A DNA stretch of 64,000 nucleotides from Porogramme epimiltina (lineage: Eukaryota; Basidiomycota; Agaricomycetes; Polyporales; Polyporaceae). Positions 44,949 through 56,958 of this stretch are shown here, one piece after another. Each line of letters starts with the position of its first letter. Position 1 is the first letter of the stretch. Position numbers and translations under genes: made by a program. The notes beneath the pieces are model-generated. The model saw only the letters and a program-made list of their open reading frames with translations, was not told the DNA's origin and did not search any database. The stretch lies in the NCBI GenBank assembly GCA_900155495.1, contig FTLJ01000109.1, forward strand, positions 105,280-169,279, read 5' to 3'.

Positions 44949-45847
44949 ATGGCGTCAGCTCCACATACAACCGAATCCGGTACTTGGCTACCCAGCATCG
45001 CTATTATCTGTTCCCAACGATCTTTATGCAGGCTTCCTCCTCCCGTCGATCCACGCCTTCCCGCCCTTCTTTACGTAAGTGTCCTACCATCCCCAGGTGA
45101 GATATACCGCAGCTCACTAGCCACCAAAACCACAGCCAACAACCAAACGCTGGGACGCAGAAGAACGTCACGCAGCACTGGGCGCACCTCATCCTCAGCT
45201 ACGCGCGGCACAAGAAGCTCTTCCTCCTCCGCGCCGAGGACGCAGACGCGCCCGAGGGCGGCGAGTGGGACGAGATCCTGCGCAACCCGCGCATCAAGCG
45301 TGAGCACCTCCCCTCCCCTTCCCATCGCCTCCTCCTCGGCCGCACCACTTTCCTCCTGTTTTCCATCCGGTCTCTCTCTAAGGCGGGAGCGCTGACGCGG
45401 GCGGATCCTCCCGGCAGGACGGCTCCGCGCGCCGCACCTCGCCGCGATCCTCGCAGACATGGTCGCGGCCGGCCAGGCGGCGTACGACCCGCCCGGGCAG
45501 GCGCAGGCCGCGCTCCTCTACTGGCGCACCCCGGACGAGTGGGCGCAGGTCCTGCACGAATGGGTACGTCTCGCCCTCCGGCCCCAGCTCCGGCTCCGGC
45601 CCCCCCATCCGCTCTCGAGCCGAGCTGACCCACTAGCGACACTCAGGCGAGCGCGACGGGCCACCTCAACACGATAATGACGTTCTACGAGATCGTCGAG
45701 CCGCCGGTGCCCTCTCCGCTCGCGGGCGTCCCGCTCCCCGTGCTCCGCCGCGCGATCGCCGTGCTCGCCCGCTCCGCGCGCGCCCAGACGATCGCCGTCG
45801 CGGACGGCGAGGGCGTGCGCTTCCTCGTGGGCGCGCCTGCGCGCTGA
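44949..45847 (+). CDS. VPS25: ESCRT-II subunit VPS25
   Basis: Winged-helix subunit of ESCRT-II, sorting ubiquitinated cargo into multivesicular endosomes. Five exons: 44949..44979, 45032..45074, 45136..45299, 45418..45563, 45647..45847; 194 residues, a normal size. The N-terminus has S-I-H-A-F-P-P-F-F-T-Q-Q-P-N, the family's P-P-F-(F/Y)-T-x-Q-P-N motif that docks VPS22/VPS36, followed by W-A-H-L-I-L-S-Y-A-R-H-K-K. Winged helix 1 ends near AAILADMVAAGQAAYDPPGQ, then LLYWRTPDEWAQVLHEWASA, matching the conserved W-R-x-P-E/D-E-W. Winged helix 2 ends T-I-A-V-A-D-G-E-G-V-R-F. The short first exons had to be spliced to recover the N-terminal motif. The gene is convergent with the RING gene at 46897. 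Confidence 0.95.
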
Positions 45848-46896
45848 CGCCACGACGGTCCGGTATGCGGGCAGCGAGAGCGAGAGCGGGAGGGATGCCG
45901 GTGTGTGGGACTCAGGTGGGCTGTGGGGCGTGGTCGGCGATCGCGCTAACGCTGCCCCGGACCGGCACACAGGCGGCGGGAGCGGATGAGATTCGGACGG
46001 GTGGGATGCTTGCCGCAATCTTTCCTGTGGCGTTGGAAAGCTGACGATGGTCCGCGATGGGGGTAGAGTTTGTTGCGTCAGAGCTGCGTCAGGAGGAATT
46101 GTGTAGGTGGCGTTTGCTGTACGATATCCCCCTCTTGAGAAACGTTTCGAAACACGATCCGAGGCAGCAGCGGACCCTCGCCTGGTCGAGACTCGAAGCT
46201 TGAACCACGGAGACGTCCATTCCCAGGTGTCCGGTTTGCGGCCGCTGCGGGTGTCGGCGCCGCCCGGGTTCGAGGGCGTCGAGTCCGCGCGGTCGAGACT
46301 GGCGCAAAGTCCGGACATAGCACGCAAAATATCTGTAAAGAACGCTGAGTGGATTCCTGGTATATAACGGGGGTACATTGACGGCTATGGCGGGTGCCAT
46401 GCGGTCGGGAACGATGTGGCTACAGTACATTGGGCGGCGATGATATACACGTTGTACAGTTTTACGGCAGACGCCAAGAGAAAAAAAGTACAGTAAGAGG
46501 AGAGTGGGGTGGGAACGGATGCGCAGAGCGGACGGTATCTGCAGCGCGCTATTAGCGAGGCCGTCTGAAGCGCGGGGACGGTAGGTACGGTATGTACAGG
46601 TGGGCGGGTGTCTGGATGTCTGGGCGGGGCTGGAACGGGGAGGGGCGCGTGGGCAGGGCAAGGGCACGAGCAAGACGTGTATGGGCGGGGGTGGAAACGC
46701 GAATAAGTCAAGGCAAATGCACGGTCCGGAGAAAGGCGGCGGTGGGACGGTCGTCGCCCAGGGGAGCCAGCACCGAATAAACGGCGCCGCGCCGCCTGGA
46801 CGCGGCCTGGCCGGGGGATAGGCACGGGCGCGAGGGTCCGCCTGGAGGTGGCGGCGACAGCGGTCGCTTCGAGACGCTTCGGGGGGAAGGGTGTCG
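45848..46896. other. Intergenic region between convergent genes
   Basis: About 1.05 kb; a long unsupported minus-strand open frame overlaps 46089-47354 but is a shadow of the RING gene exon and its 3' flank. No gene seen. Confidence 0.6.
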
Positions 46897-48057
46897 TCAG
46901 ATGGAGAGCGTCCCCTCGAGGTAGCTCGCGATCGCGCGCCCGGGCGTGAGCGGCGCCGGCGCGGCGACGTGCGGCTGCTCGTCCACGTCCACGTTCGCGT
47001 CGAGGTCCATGCGGGGCGACTCTGAATGTGACCGCTTGATGGGCCGCTCCTCCGCCTCGGGCGTGGACTCGGCGTCGGCCTCGTAGAAGGCGCGCTTGCG
47101 CTTGTGGCACGCGCCGTCACCGTCTCGCGCGCGTCCCGCGCACTCCGCGCACGACGAGCAGAAGCTCGAGTCGCTCGCGGCAGGCGAGGGCATGCGGTAG
47201 AGAGAGGGCGAGAGCGGACGGCGGGAGAGAGCGGGGGAAGGGGAGCGGACACGGGAGAGGCTGGGCAAAAGGTGGCACTCCAGCGGCTGGATGAGCTCCG
47301 AGATGTGAGGAAGCCGCGGCCGGGGGGAGTACGACTTTGCCCGCAGCTGCTCATTTCGTGGCGAGGATGGCTCGCGGGGAGAGTCGGGTGGCGTTTCGGG
47401 GGACGACGACCTGGGGTGGCGCGGGGATGTAAGTCGTGGGTCGAGTGTCAACGCGGCGGGGGGACGCACAGTTTCTGGTCGTAGAGCGTTTTGAGCTCGT
47501 TGTACTTGGCCTCCATCTCGTCGCGCTCCTTCTTCATCTGCAGGCCGTAGTCGCGCGCCAGTCGCGCGAGGCCGACGAGCCCGAGCGTCGCGGCAGCGTG
47601 GACGGCGGCGCGCTTGCGCCAGACGAAGCAGCACGTTCGGAGAGACGCGTTCTCGGCGAGGAGCTTCCCGCACTCTGAGGACGTCGATGTCTTCCCGGGG
47701 GCGGGCAGGGTGTATTCGAGATGGAGCTTGCGGACGGAGGGCGTAATGTGCGAGCGCAGATGGTGGGGCACAAGGAGAGGGTCGACATTGACTATATAGC
47801 GTCAGCCACAGATGAAAAGAGGGCGCGAGAGTGTGGCTCACCGATGGCGTATGATTGTTTACACGTTGGGCAGAAGTGGTTGCTTGTGTATGGCGTGGTG
47901 GAGCGGATGAGGCGAGTAATGCAGTCGTAGCAAAATACGTGCCCTAAGAGAGGGTCGATTAGTCGGGCGCGAACCTAAATAAAGGTGCGTGCTACTCACC
48001 GCATGGGAGCGCAGCGGGGTCCCTAAGGTCACTCAAGCAGATAATGCAGGTGGGCAT
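46897..48057 (-). CDS. RING finger protein, putative E3 ubiquitin ligase
   Basis: Probable E3 ubiquitin ligase. Four exons: complement(46897..47410, 47470..47791, 47842..47943, 48000..48057), 331 residues. The protein opens directly with a C3HC4 RING: C4-x2-C7, C19-x-H21-x2-C24-x2-C27, and C44-x2-C47 (MPTCIICLSDLRDPAALPCG, then H-V-F-C-Y-D-C). An intron splits the finger between C-G and H-V. The middle is helical and includes LENA-like coiled coil (S-E-C-G-K-L-L-A-E-N-A-S-L-R, K-K-E-R-D-E-M-E-A-K-Y-N-E-L-K). The last exon is serine/proline-rich with a small cysteine cluster (F-C-S-S-C-A-E-C-A) and basic K-R-K-R. Substrates are unknown. A minus-strand TATAAAT lies about 131 bases upstream of the start. 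Confidence 0.9.
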
Positions 48058-50854
48058 GGGGGCAGTGAAGGGCGCTTGTATGGTGAGTGCTAGGGTAGTA
48101 GGCAGTGGCGGGTGCAGAGACGGAGGTTTGTGTTCGGTAGAAGCCGAGAGGGCTGGTGGAGAGCCCCTTTGCGCCTCGGGGGCGGACATTTATATGACCA
48201 TGATTTGCACGGCGGGCGCAGTGCAACGGCACCCGAGTCCTGGCGGAAGCCGTATCGTTGAGTAATCCAGACCGGACGGTACAGGCGCGACGAGGTTATC
48301 CCGACATACCCTGTTTGAGGCGATGAATGACGCTGTAGGTAAGAGCCGTGTGGGGAGCAGACGGGCAGGACGAGGGAGCGGTCTGGGCCGGGGAGTGGTA
48401 CCACTCCGCGGACGTGCTCACGCAAGCCTAGACCGTGAGCTGTGGGCAGAGATGACCCGCCCGCGACCGGACGGATATCTGGATGTCCGGGCGGCATTTT
48501 CGTGTCCGCGATGACCAGGTGCTCCCTGTGACCAGCATCGGTGCATGTCCGAGGTCTCAAGCTGAGAGAGCTGTTGCGCACGGGGGATGGAAATGCGCGA
48601 CAAAACCGAGAGGAGGATGAGTAAGCGCGCGGAGGAAGGCTGGGCCCGACTCGATCTTCGGTCCGGCACAGCATGGCCCGTGGCCGACGCCACAACGGGA
48701 GACGACCGCATCGGAAGACGAGAGGGACGACAGCCTCGGCGCGGACCGCCCCCTGCTCCAGCCCCGTCTCCCTCTTCTCCTCCCCACACAGTCACACACA
48801 GTCATCTTCCTGCTCCTCAACAGTTCATGATAAACGTAATACCCGACCAACCATCCAGACGCCTCCTTAAAAGCCTGACACACTGTCCAAACGGTGTCAG
48901 CTCTGTAACTGCCCGCGAGATGTGGTGAGGAGGGAGGCGTAGGGAAACAGGTCAGCATGCGTTCCGCCATTGTCACAGAGCCTTCCACTTCGTCTTACTT
49001 TGTTGTCACGTTCGTGCAACGTGCCTTGCGCAGCACATTCGCTGGAATGTCGACGCCCTAGGCCGTCTCAAAGAACGTCCTCACAATTGGGAACGCCGCA
49101 TCTGCCCGTCACCGGGTTATCTCAAGCGCATACTCGCGTACTCGGCTTCCTCAGAGCTTCGGAACGAAGGCACGAGGTATTGTATTCCCTGCGCCCACGC
49201 TGCCGTCGCCGTCTGTCCCCAGTAGGGCCTGGTCAAGATGCCATGTGTTGTAACGTTACAACACTCCCTCGCCGCCATCGTTTGGCGCGCGACGAGCTTC
49301 TTCAGACGCGTGAGCGTCGCGAGAAGGAGAAGCTTGTCAGGAAAGGGTGCGGGAACGGAGCGCCGACCCGTGTCCCAAGGCGGAACTGCAGGACGGTGTA
49401 GGGGAGAGTGCAGTCAAGCAAGAGGCAGAGACGGAGTTTGAGGCTCGGGAGCCCTGACTTTCAAACGGTGAGTGGCGAAAACAGGACACTGTCCGGTTAT
49501 ATATCAACTTGTATGTATGTTATGCTGCGTGCGTACTATGTATACCATTTGCTATGGAATCGTAGCCGCGCAAGCACGAATCCCGGACTCCGTTCTGGGT
49601 GGCACTGAGTGCTGTCAGTGCATGCATCACACTCTAAGTATTCTCCTTCCAGGTACTCGCCCTCCTCAATTTGCAGCTCTATGCCACTTTTTTTCTTTCT
49701 CTCGTCCGGCGCGTGCGAAGGCGCGAGGTGTCTACGCGGTCACGGTGCGACCGGGATGGGCGCCTTAGACGTGCACTGCGGGCGAGCGCGCACGTCTACC
49801 GGCTTGCTCAATGGATTCCGCCCCCTGTGTACGTGTTTGCGGCACGTTATACCATAGTACAATATGCAAACTACACACACGCAAAGTTTCGACATCAAGA
49901 AAGCTCAAGAAACCAAATACGAGTGCGCGCATTCCCTTACGTGATTTTCTATGCGCGGGGGCTGGTTGAGGTGCTCCCGCGCGAAATTGCTCCTTCCGCT
50001 TTATAGACCAAGGGCCAGGAGAGTGACATAGCAGTTGACACTTCGTCGCACGGCCAGCTCGTGCGTGGACCCGCGTGTCATCGCGCGCCCCCTGCGGGAT
50101 GCGCTGCCCCCTCCTTCAGCTGCAACGGCATCCCCGGCAAGGAGGGGGCGTTCCATTAACCCAGCAGCGGACGAGGAGGACATGCCTCACATCTAGTCGC
50201 GCAACGTCCAAAGATGCCCCGCTGGCGATCACTCGTCCGTGGTGTCAAGCTCAGACGTGAAGGATCTTGATGAACTGGTTCTTGTGGACTCTTTGCATAT
50301 GTCATCCGCAGTGAATGAGGGATGACTGCAGTGCGAGCAGGCGGCAGGATTGCAGTGAGTGGAGGCAAATCGCCGGATGGGGAACACACAGTGCACCGCA
50401 GGCGGTCGATAATTATAGAGCAGGTATTACTCATGAGACAGTATGATAGCAGAGAAAGAGAGAAGGTGGCGGCAAACGGGTGGCGGGCGGGCAATGGTAT
50501 ACGATGAGCGGACGACAGCTCGACGGACGACAGTGGTGGGCAACGTCGGTTGACGGGAGACGGGTCTAAAGGCACCCAAGCAGATATGATGCGGAGGTCG
50601 ATCAGGAAGGGCCCAGGAAACTACAGACAAAGGCCCTCAACCAACGATATTGTGATGGCGTAGGCAGGATTACAGCACTCAGCTACGCCGGCCAATCCCC
50701 TCCGACTTTGTCTGCAAAACCCTCCTCCTGTTCGGGGAACGCGAGTTCTTGAACTTTGGATATTGCCGACGAAGCCCCCTTACTAGCCTCTGTGCCTCAA
50801 AAGAACGGCCGGCAGAGGGGAATTGAAAGGGATAGCGTTGTCCGCACATCTGCT
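48058..50854. other. Long intergenic interval, no supported gene
   Basis: About 2.8 kb. It contains the RING gene promoter and the 3' flank of the F-box gene at 50855. Numerous short open frames on both strands, none with domain or splice support. Confidence 0.55.
48188..48194 (-). promoter_or_regulatory. TATA box candidate for the RING gene
   Basis: TATAAAT on the minus strand, about 131 bases upstream of the RING start codon at 48057. Confidence 0.45.
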
Positions 50855-52331
50855 TCAGCAGGAAAACGTAACCACGCACGTCTCCCGCGCCACGACATCG
50901 CGGACGATCAACACTTTGAGTTCCAGGAAGGACGCCAGGGGGGATGGCGTTGCCACGACCAGCCAACCCACACCGTCCAGCTCGAGCTCCTCGACGGCCG
51001 CGAACATCGGATGTGCGACGCATCCCGCAAGTTGGCGCGCGACGTGGTCCGCCGTCGACGAAGCACGCGCGAGACGCGAGTTGTCGTCCGGGTACAGCGT
51101 CTGCACGCCGAACGACCACCGCTGTGCGTCCGCCGCGGGGCCTGTCAGCTCGAGCAGGACGCGCGCGCCGGGGGCGGGATGTGCCGCGCTGATCTGGTTA
51201 CGGGCGCGCGAAATGCGGGCGCGGGCGGCGCGCCGAGCGCCGAGGGGGAGCGCGGCGGCAAACTGGCGCAGCTGGTCTGGGCGCGCCCAGCCGAGATGGA
51301 TGGCGCATGAATGTGGGAAGGATGTGTGCGAGAAGAAGAGGTCACGGAACTTCGTGATGCGGCGCGCGGAGGCCCCCCACCCCTCCGCAGTGGGCTCCTC
51401 CGACGAGAATCGTGCTAGGTTGGTGAGTCGGAGCTGACCGTCGGGCCATCCGTCCACCGACGGGGAGAGGCCGCAGGCGACGTGGATGAGTTCCAGCACT
51501 TGTAGCTTCGGTAGGAGGGATAGGAATGTAATGAGGTCGCCCACAGTCGGCGTGTTTGATTCTACGGGAGCGCTAACGAGGGTGTCGATTTGGAGATGTG
51601 TGAGCGCGGGGAAAGCGTTGGAGGGTATGAATGGAGGGCGAGTCAGGCGTAGGACTCGGAGAGCAGCGCTGTTTGGGAAAAGTGGTGCCGTTCTCCTAGG
51701 CAGTTGTCCACTAGCGGCGCATGCGAGTTCACAGACTTGCAGTTGGGGGAGTGAGACCACACCTAGTAAGCCGCATTCGGTGGTAGCGTCCAAAACGACG
51801 TTCTGACAACAAAAGGTGTTGACCCGCGCCGAGAATTCCCAAACCCTGCGGAACGCCTCCTTGGATGGTCCACCCTTGAGGAGCACATATCGAGGGCCGG
51901 AGGGGCACCTGAACATATGCTTGTATGGGGGAATACGTCTTGGCGAGGGCGCGCTGGAGTCGAATGTGATTGTTGACCATAAATGCGGGGTATTGAGGCA
52001 GATATGCATCCATCGACGACACGTGAAGAAGATAGGCCACAAGTCCTCCGTTCGACGTAGCGAGACTCTTGCCTCGTCAAATGGGGCGTCCACATCCGTA
52101 AGTTCGGCCAAAGCTGACGGACAGCCAGGGACTAGCGAAAAAATGATAACGAGGAGTTCCGGCGGGAGGGAGTTGATACTTCTTCTTTCAATACTTCCAG
52201 GGTGATTCGACATGGGGTACATCGTACAGGAGGCTTCCTGAGGGACACGTTGGGTCTGTTATGAATAAAATATGTATTTTAGTCAGCGGTGTATGCTCTG
52301 TGGTGGACGTGCTCACATATGGGGCAGACAT
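50855..52331 (-). CDS. F-box / leucine-rich-repeat protein, short C-terminus
   Basis: Candidate SCF substrate receptor. Two exons: complement(50855..52255, 52317..52331), 471 residues; the first exon is only 15 bases (M-S-A-P-Y), joined to T-Q-R-V-P-Q-E-A-S-C-T-M-Y-P-M. If that exon is wrong, the start is the internal ATG at 52222 (MYPMSNHPGS). The F-box is INSLPPELLVIIFSLVPGCP, then F-F-T-C-R-R-W-M-H-I-C and P-H-L-W-S-T-I. LRR-like strands follow (ALRVLRLTRPPFIPSNAFPA, L-Q-V-L-E-L-I-H-V-A). The protein stops soon after L-E-L-K-V-L-I-V-R-D-V-V, where the other two long F-box proteins of this window continue about 90-110 residues further, so it may be truncated at its C-terminus. Confidence 0.8.
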
Positions 52332-52718
52332 AGCGTTGACTTGTAAGCCCGCACGCCTCGCAAGAACTTTTGTACTTCTGTGGAAATATATAGTGGTGGT
52401 AGTCCTGAGCTAACCCGCAATGACTAGTAGTGGAGGCGTTAAGTAGTGTTGTTATAGAGTTATGATGCCGTAAAAGACGCCGTGGCCGGGGTCCTCGGGA
52501 CCGGCGCCAGCACCGAATCCACGTACTAGGTGCACGGATATAGAGAGTCTCTGCAGAGAGGCCTTTAGCTCAATAGACGAGACGAACAGGGTTGGCACTC
52601 ACAGGGAACCGCTCGTATTACCGTTCCATATATATTGCCAGCCATCAAATAATTACCAAAGAGCCCTCCCCACCCAACGCCCCCACGAAACGGCGCGCAA
52701 GACCAAGGGGCCCGTTGT
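52332..52718. other. Intergenic region between two F-box genes
   Basis: About 390 bases. A tRNA-like A-box resemblance near 52570 is not backed by stems or a B box. No gene seen. Confidence 0.6.
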
Positions 52719-54609
52719 CTACCACCACAAGTCATGTGCCTGCGTCATGAGCCCCTGCATCCAGTCCGGGCTCGCGGCGGGCGCGACGCGCTCTGCCATT
52801 GCGTCCGCGCGCATCGCGTAGGCGTCCGCCTCGTCGCACACGCGCACGAACTCCACGCCGTCCGACCCCGCGTAGACGTGCACGATGTAGTCGAACGCGC
52901 GCCGCGTCGGAATGCGCCGCCAGTGCCCGAGGCGTAGCTGGCCCAGCGGATAGCCCGCCGCGGAGCGCGCACGCGCCAGCCCCAGCACGAACGCCGCGTC
53001 GTCGTCGACACAGTCGAGCGTGATGAGTGAGAGCCGCGGACAGTGCACCACGCGCCGCACGCTGTCGGTGTCGCCCCCTGCGGAGGGTTGCGCGGCTTGG
53101 GGCTGGAGGAGATGGAGGAGGCCTGATGTGCCGGACGCCGAGAAGCCCACCCAGCGGCTGATGACGAGGACTTGAAGTTCGGGGAGGGCGGGGAAGATAT
53201 TCCCGAACGCCGCGAGGTCCGTTGCCGTCACGGTGTGGAGCGTGAGGTACAGTTCGCGCACATGCGCGAACAGCGGCCAGGTCTGCGACACCGCACAGAG
53301 GCGGCGTAGGAGCGCTCCCATTCCTTCCCCTGAGGATGCGGAGATGTCGACATGTGCGAATTGACCATGTTCGACGTCGATGACCTCGACGCTGCTGGGG
53401 ATCAAGGCGATGTTGAATCTGGTTGATTCCGCAGAGGAGTTGATACAGAGGTGGGTCGCTCTTTCGATGCGGCCGAGGTGGGTTAGAGGTTGCGCGAACG
53501 CGTTTGGGCCGATCGGGGAGAGCCGCGTGATACAAGTTCTAGGGATGACGAGATACGGGAGGAGGCCTTCGGATAGTCGAGACGTATGATCGCGATAGTA
53601 CTCCCTCAAGGAAAATTTGGCTAACTGTGCAAGATGAATCGGGCCTGCTCGCCCCGGGGAAGGTGTAGTTTTGAGCCCGGAGGTAACAAGGCCAGCTATG
53701 TGCAGCTCTTGAAGTCGAGGGCACCCGGAGAATAGGTCTAAGAGATCCTCGAGTGAGTACAGAAGATCGCCCTTAGTCCGGTTGAATATAATCAAATGCG
53801 ACAGGGAAGGAAACTGAGGAGGTGGGAGGAATGTGAGGTGGTGGAGAATAAGCGTCCGCAGACAGTGTGTTTGGCGGGAAAACAGAATGGCGCGTGGGAA
53901 TATGGTCTCGGGGAGGATGCGAGAGAGGGTGCAATGCTCCAAATTACGCAAAGGCACGTCTAGGATAGAGTGCGAGCTGCCGGAAGGAAATCCGATGTGA
54001 AGTTCTTGCACACGGTCGGGTTGGTCTTCGATTATATCGAGCGTGGATTGAGAAACTTGACTGTCGAACGCGACGCGTATGGGGCAGCCAGCACTGCGCT
54101 CCCAGTACTCGTCGTGCCATGCCTTGCCATTGACGTCCCGAATGGTCGACCAGAGGGAGTAAGTTGTGAGAGCGATTTCTCGCCACCGGTGACAGACGGC
54201 GGTGACCGGAACGACGTTCCGGGGGTCCCATACGTGGCTGCTGGTGTATTCGGAGAGATCAGACGGACGAAATATCGGCTCTGGGAGGAGCTCGAAGATC
54301 TCCGCGAGCGTCTCGTTGGGCAGTTGTCCGATCGGACTCGCCGTGTTCATCATGCCACGCACGATTTTAAAGCAGCTGCAAATCGTGTCATCGAGCACCT
54401 GGAGCTGCCATGCGGGTCAACGACGGGTAAACATGGTAGGATGCAACAGCGTCCTCACTGCTTCGAACGTTAGAGAGCTGGTAACAGGAACAATGAGATG
54501 TGAAGATACGGGGACCACAGTAACTAACGAACCTTTGACCCGGCAGGTTTACAGCGTCGTGTTTCTTGATGTCCGACAATAAAGCGTGGGCGAGCTCTAC
54601 GGTCTGCAT
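52719..54609 (-). CDS. F-box / leucine-rich-repeat protein
   Basis: Candidate SCF substrate receptor. Two exons: complement(52719..54404, 54553..54609), 580 residues; exon 1 encodes MQTVELAHALLSDIKKHDA and joins L-Q-V-L-D-D-T-I in frame. The F-box lies at about residues 45-95 (IGQLPNETLAEIFELLPEPI, V-C-H-R-W-R-E-I-A, Y-S-L-W-S-T-I). Irregular leucine-rich strands follow (LRTLILHHLTFLPPPQFPSL, L-Q-E-L-H-I-A-G-L). The last 110 residues (V-V-H-C-P-R-L-S-L-I-T-L-D-C, then LGHWRRIPTRRAFDYIVHVY) have counterparts at the end of the F-box protein at 5323 (A-V-V-C-P-L-L-K-L-L-A-L-D-C, then L-G-T-W-K-K), so these two share full architecture. The antisense and other-frame open frames here are shadows. 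Confidence 0.85.
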
Positions 54610-54931
54610 GTTCGATACTACGGGGTGTTTGAGATAGTGGTGGCTTAAGTAGTGAGGCATGAGTGCACAATGCGAACGTCAAGCACTTGCCTCGTGATCA
54701 CAGTGACCGCAGTGGCAAACGAAGTTCCTCGGCCAGCCGGCCCACGAGGTATACCACGACGAATAGCCCGATCGGAGCGCATAGCCTATTTGTGTTTGAC
54801 GTCATCCTGGCGATGGCTCTCGTACACGAAGGAAGTTCCGCTACCAGAAAGATATCCATGCTATAGGAAGTCCAATAATACAACGGCTCGCAACCAGGAT
54901 CGAGAGCATCTAAGAGGGTCCTATCGAGAAA
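54610..54931. other. Intergenic region, F-box gene promoter and DGAT2 3' flank
   Basis: About 320 bases between two minus-strand genes; nothing further seen. Confidence 0.6.
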
Positions 54932-56958
54932 TTACTCGATGATATTCAGCTCCCGTTTCCTCGTTCTCGCGAAGTCATCCTTGTAAGTGTTCCATATCCT
55001 GTGAACAGAGATCCGGTGAGTTACCATCAAAGAAGGGGTAGACATCAACGTACCACATCAGCTCATCTATATACTGTTGCTGTACGTGCATCACTTCTTC
55101 AAGTGTTGGTTTGTCCCGTTGTACTACGTGTATCGGGTGTCCAACTGGAATCGCGTGTCAATAGAAGCTCTCGTCTGAGGACGAGGAGATCTTCACTTAC
55201 TAACAGCGACAATCCGTTTGCGATAAGGCATTAGACCCAAGTTATCTGACGCATCGTTTGTTTCAGCTCACGGAAATTCCACGGGTACAAGCCGTTCTGA
55301 CGCACAATTTAAGAGACCACGGCCATGGAAGAGCGGGAGGGTAAACCCGAATGCGTTTTGAAACTTTTTCTGTAGTGTATATAACGACGTCCCCTTTTGG
55401 TTAGGCATCTGCTTGAAGATCTAGACGAGGGTAGGTGAGATTCCGCCAGAAAGTCACCCTACACGGCGCTCACATCGTTCTCGCCGAATGAAAACACGGG
55501 AACCAAGTCGGCGCTGAAGACAGATTAGAGCGTTATCACGAGAGGTATGTGTGGATACCTACCCATGTTGAATGGCGAGCTTGATGAAGCCTAGTCTATT
55601 CCTGCCTTTAGCACGAGCAAACTATCGTAGCACTGCACGAGACTCGCACCTCTTTCTGAGGGTCAGATCCGCTGTCCCGGGATGTGCACTCAAGCTCTCC
55701 GCGGCACCGCCCACGACAATGGTAATCGCCTGGCCCGGCCCACCCTTGAGAATATTAGAGCACGACTCCTTGGAGACTGAGCAGATGCCCATCGCAAGAA
55801 TGATGTCACGGTAGAACGGCACGCGGAAATTGGATGTCAAGGTGAGGAGGTGCGGGACTATGCCCGGAAACGCGGCCGAGAACCCCGTGCCTGAACACCC
55901 AAACCGGATGAGAAAGGGTAAGGAGAAAGATGAGTACAGTCTCGACGCACTCTCAGTCCCAAATGTGCAGATGGCGCCCCTGCAAGCGAGAGAAAGAGAT
56001 TGGCTGGTTTGAAGGGATTTGATAGAAGACACAGAGGGGAGTGTGTACTTACATGCCAATAATACCTGGAGAATGGTACACATATGACACAGGGTCGGGG
56101 CGTGTGCGAACGGGGAGACTCACCATGGGGATGGTATCCAAACACATATGGCCTATCTGGAGGCAACTCGCACGTCTGCCCCGGACATTGACATCAACGT
56201 CTATCTCAAGACCGTACGCTTGATAGACAGACCTTCAAAAACCTAGTAGGATATGCTATGAACGCGGATGCGTAGATCAAAGGCGAAGCAGACTCACGAT
56301 GCGGGGTAGTACTCGGCGAAGTACCTCCAGAAACGCAATGAACGGAACCACGGACTCATCCGTCCTCCGTGCACCGGACTCCTGTCAATGTACATGACCC
56401 ATATCATGTACGCTGCGAGGAGTGGCCATAGAGGCGGGAAAGAGCTGGGGACGCCGACCATCCACCACCCAGACAAGACCACCGCCCGCGCCGTACAAAT
56501 CCCGCCATCCATCGCGAACAGTCAGCCAGCCACACCGGATCACGCAGAAGGCGCAGCACTCACAGGAGGAAGACGAAGGTGAATAGACCCCAGACGATCG
56601 ACGTGGACCAGACCGCGACGGCCAGAGTTTGCAGCCTCCGCTTCCGCGGGATCTGCGATGGCGCGAACCTTCGTTCCGTCGTCCCCCACAACACCCGCCA
56701 TCGAGCATGCCGTATGCCGAAGCAGCGACCAAGGACGCAAATAGCGGCGCAGAGCGGTACGGAAAAACGTTTCCGTGAGCCCAAGTGCGAAAACGGATGT
56801 AGGGGAAACAAGACGCACTCGATGTGCGTGTGGAGGTTCGCGACGGGCTTCAGGTTCAGCGGCGTCGTCGTCAGAGTGCTTAGACTGCTTAAACGTTCGC
56901 GGAGGGACGATGACGAGACTGAGCGCGTCGCGGACGTGAACGCCTTCCGGACTTCCAT
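54932..56958 (-). CDS. DGA1: Diacylglycerol O-acyltransferase 2 (DGAT2 family)
   Basis: ER/lipid-droplet enzyme that makes triacylglycerol from diacylglycerol and acyl-CoA. Twelve exons: complement(54932..54998, 55054..55144, 55201..55245, 55306..55420, 55474..55513, 55563..55595, 55650..55979, 56053..56065, 56124..56175, 56233..56242, 56298..56444, 56564..56958), 445 residues. R-F-A-P-x-x-I-P-R-K-R-R-L-Q-T-L-A-V-A-V-W leads into the membrane hairpin. Then come P-V-H-G-G-R-M-S-P-W, W-R-Y-F-A-E-Y-Y-P-A-S, the catalytic Y-V-F-G-Y-H-P-H-G (H199-P-H-G202), G-G-A-A-E-S, RKRLGFIKLAIQHGADLVPV, F-S-F-G-E-N-D, F-H-G-R-G and G-L-M-P-Y-R-K-R-I-V. Two exons have 10 and 13 bases. The first exon adds about 100 residues before the conserved part; a hidden intron or later start there is possible. 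The gene is directly downstream of CDC48 on the same strand. Confidence 0.93.

Noticed and set aside
46089..47354. 421-residue minus-strand frame
   Set aside because: It overlaps the last exon of the RING gene in another frame and continues into its 3' flank; serine/arginine-rich with no domain.
52560..52635. Possible tRNA-like sequence (T-A-G-C-T-C-A-A box)
   Set aside because: No acceptor or T-arm stem and no proper B box on either strand.
52732..53535. 267-residue minus-strand frame
   Set aside because: Shadow of the F-box/LRR gene at 52719 in another frame.
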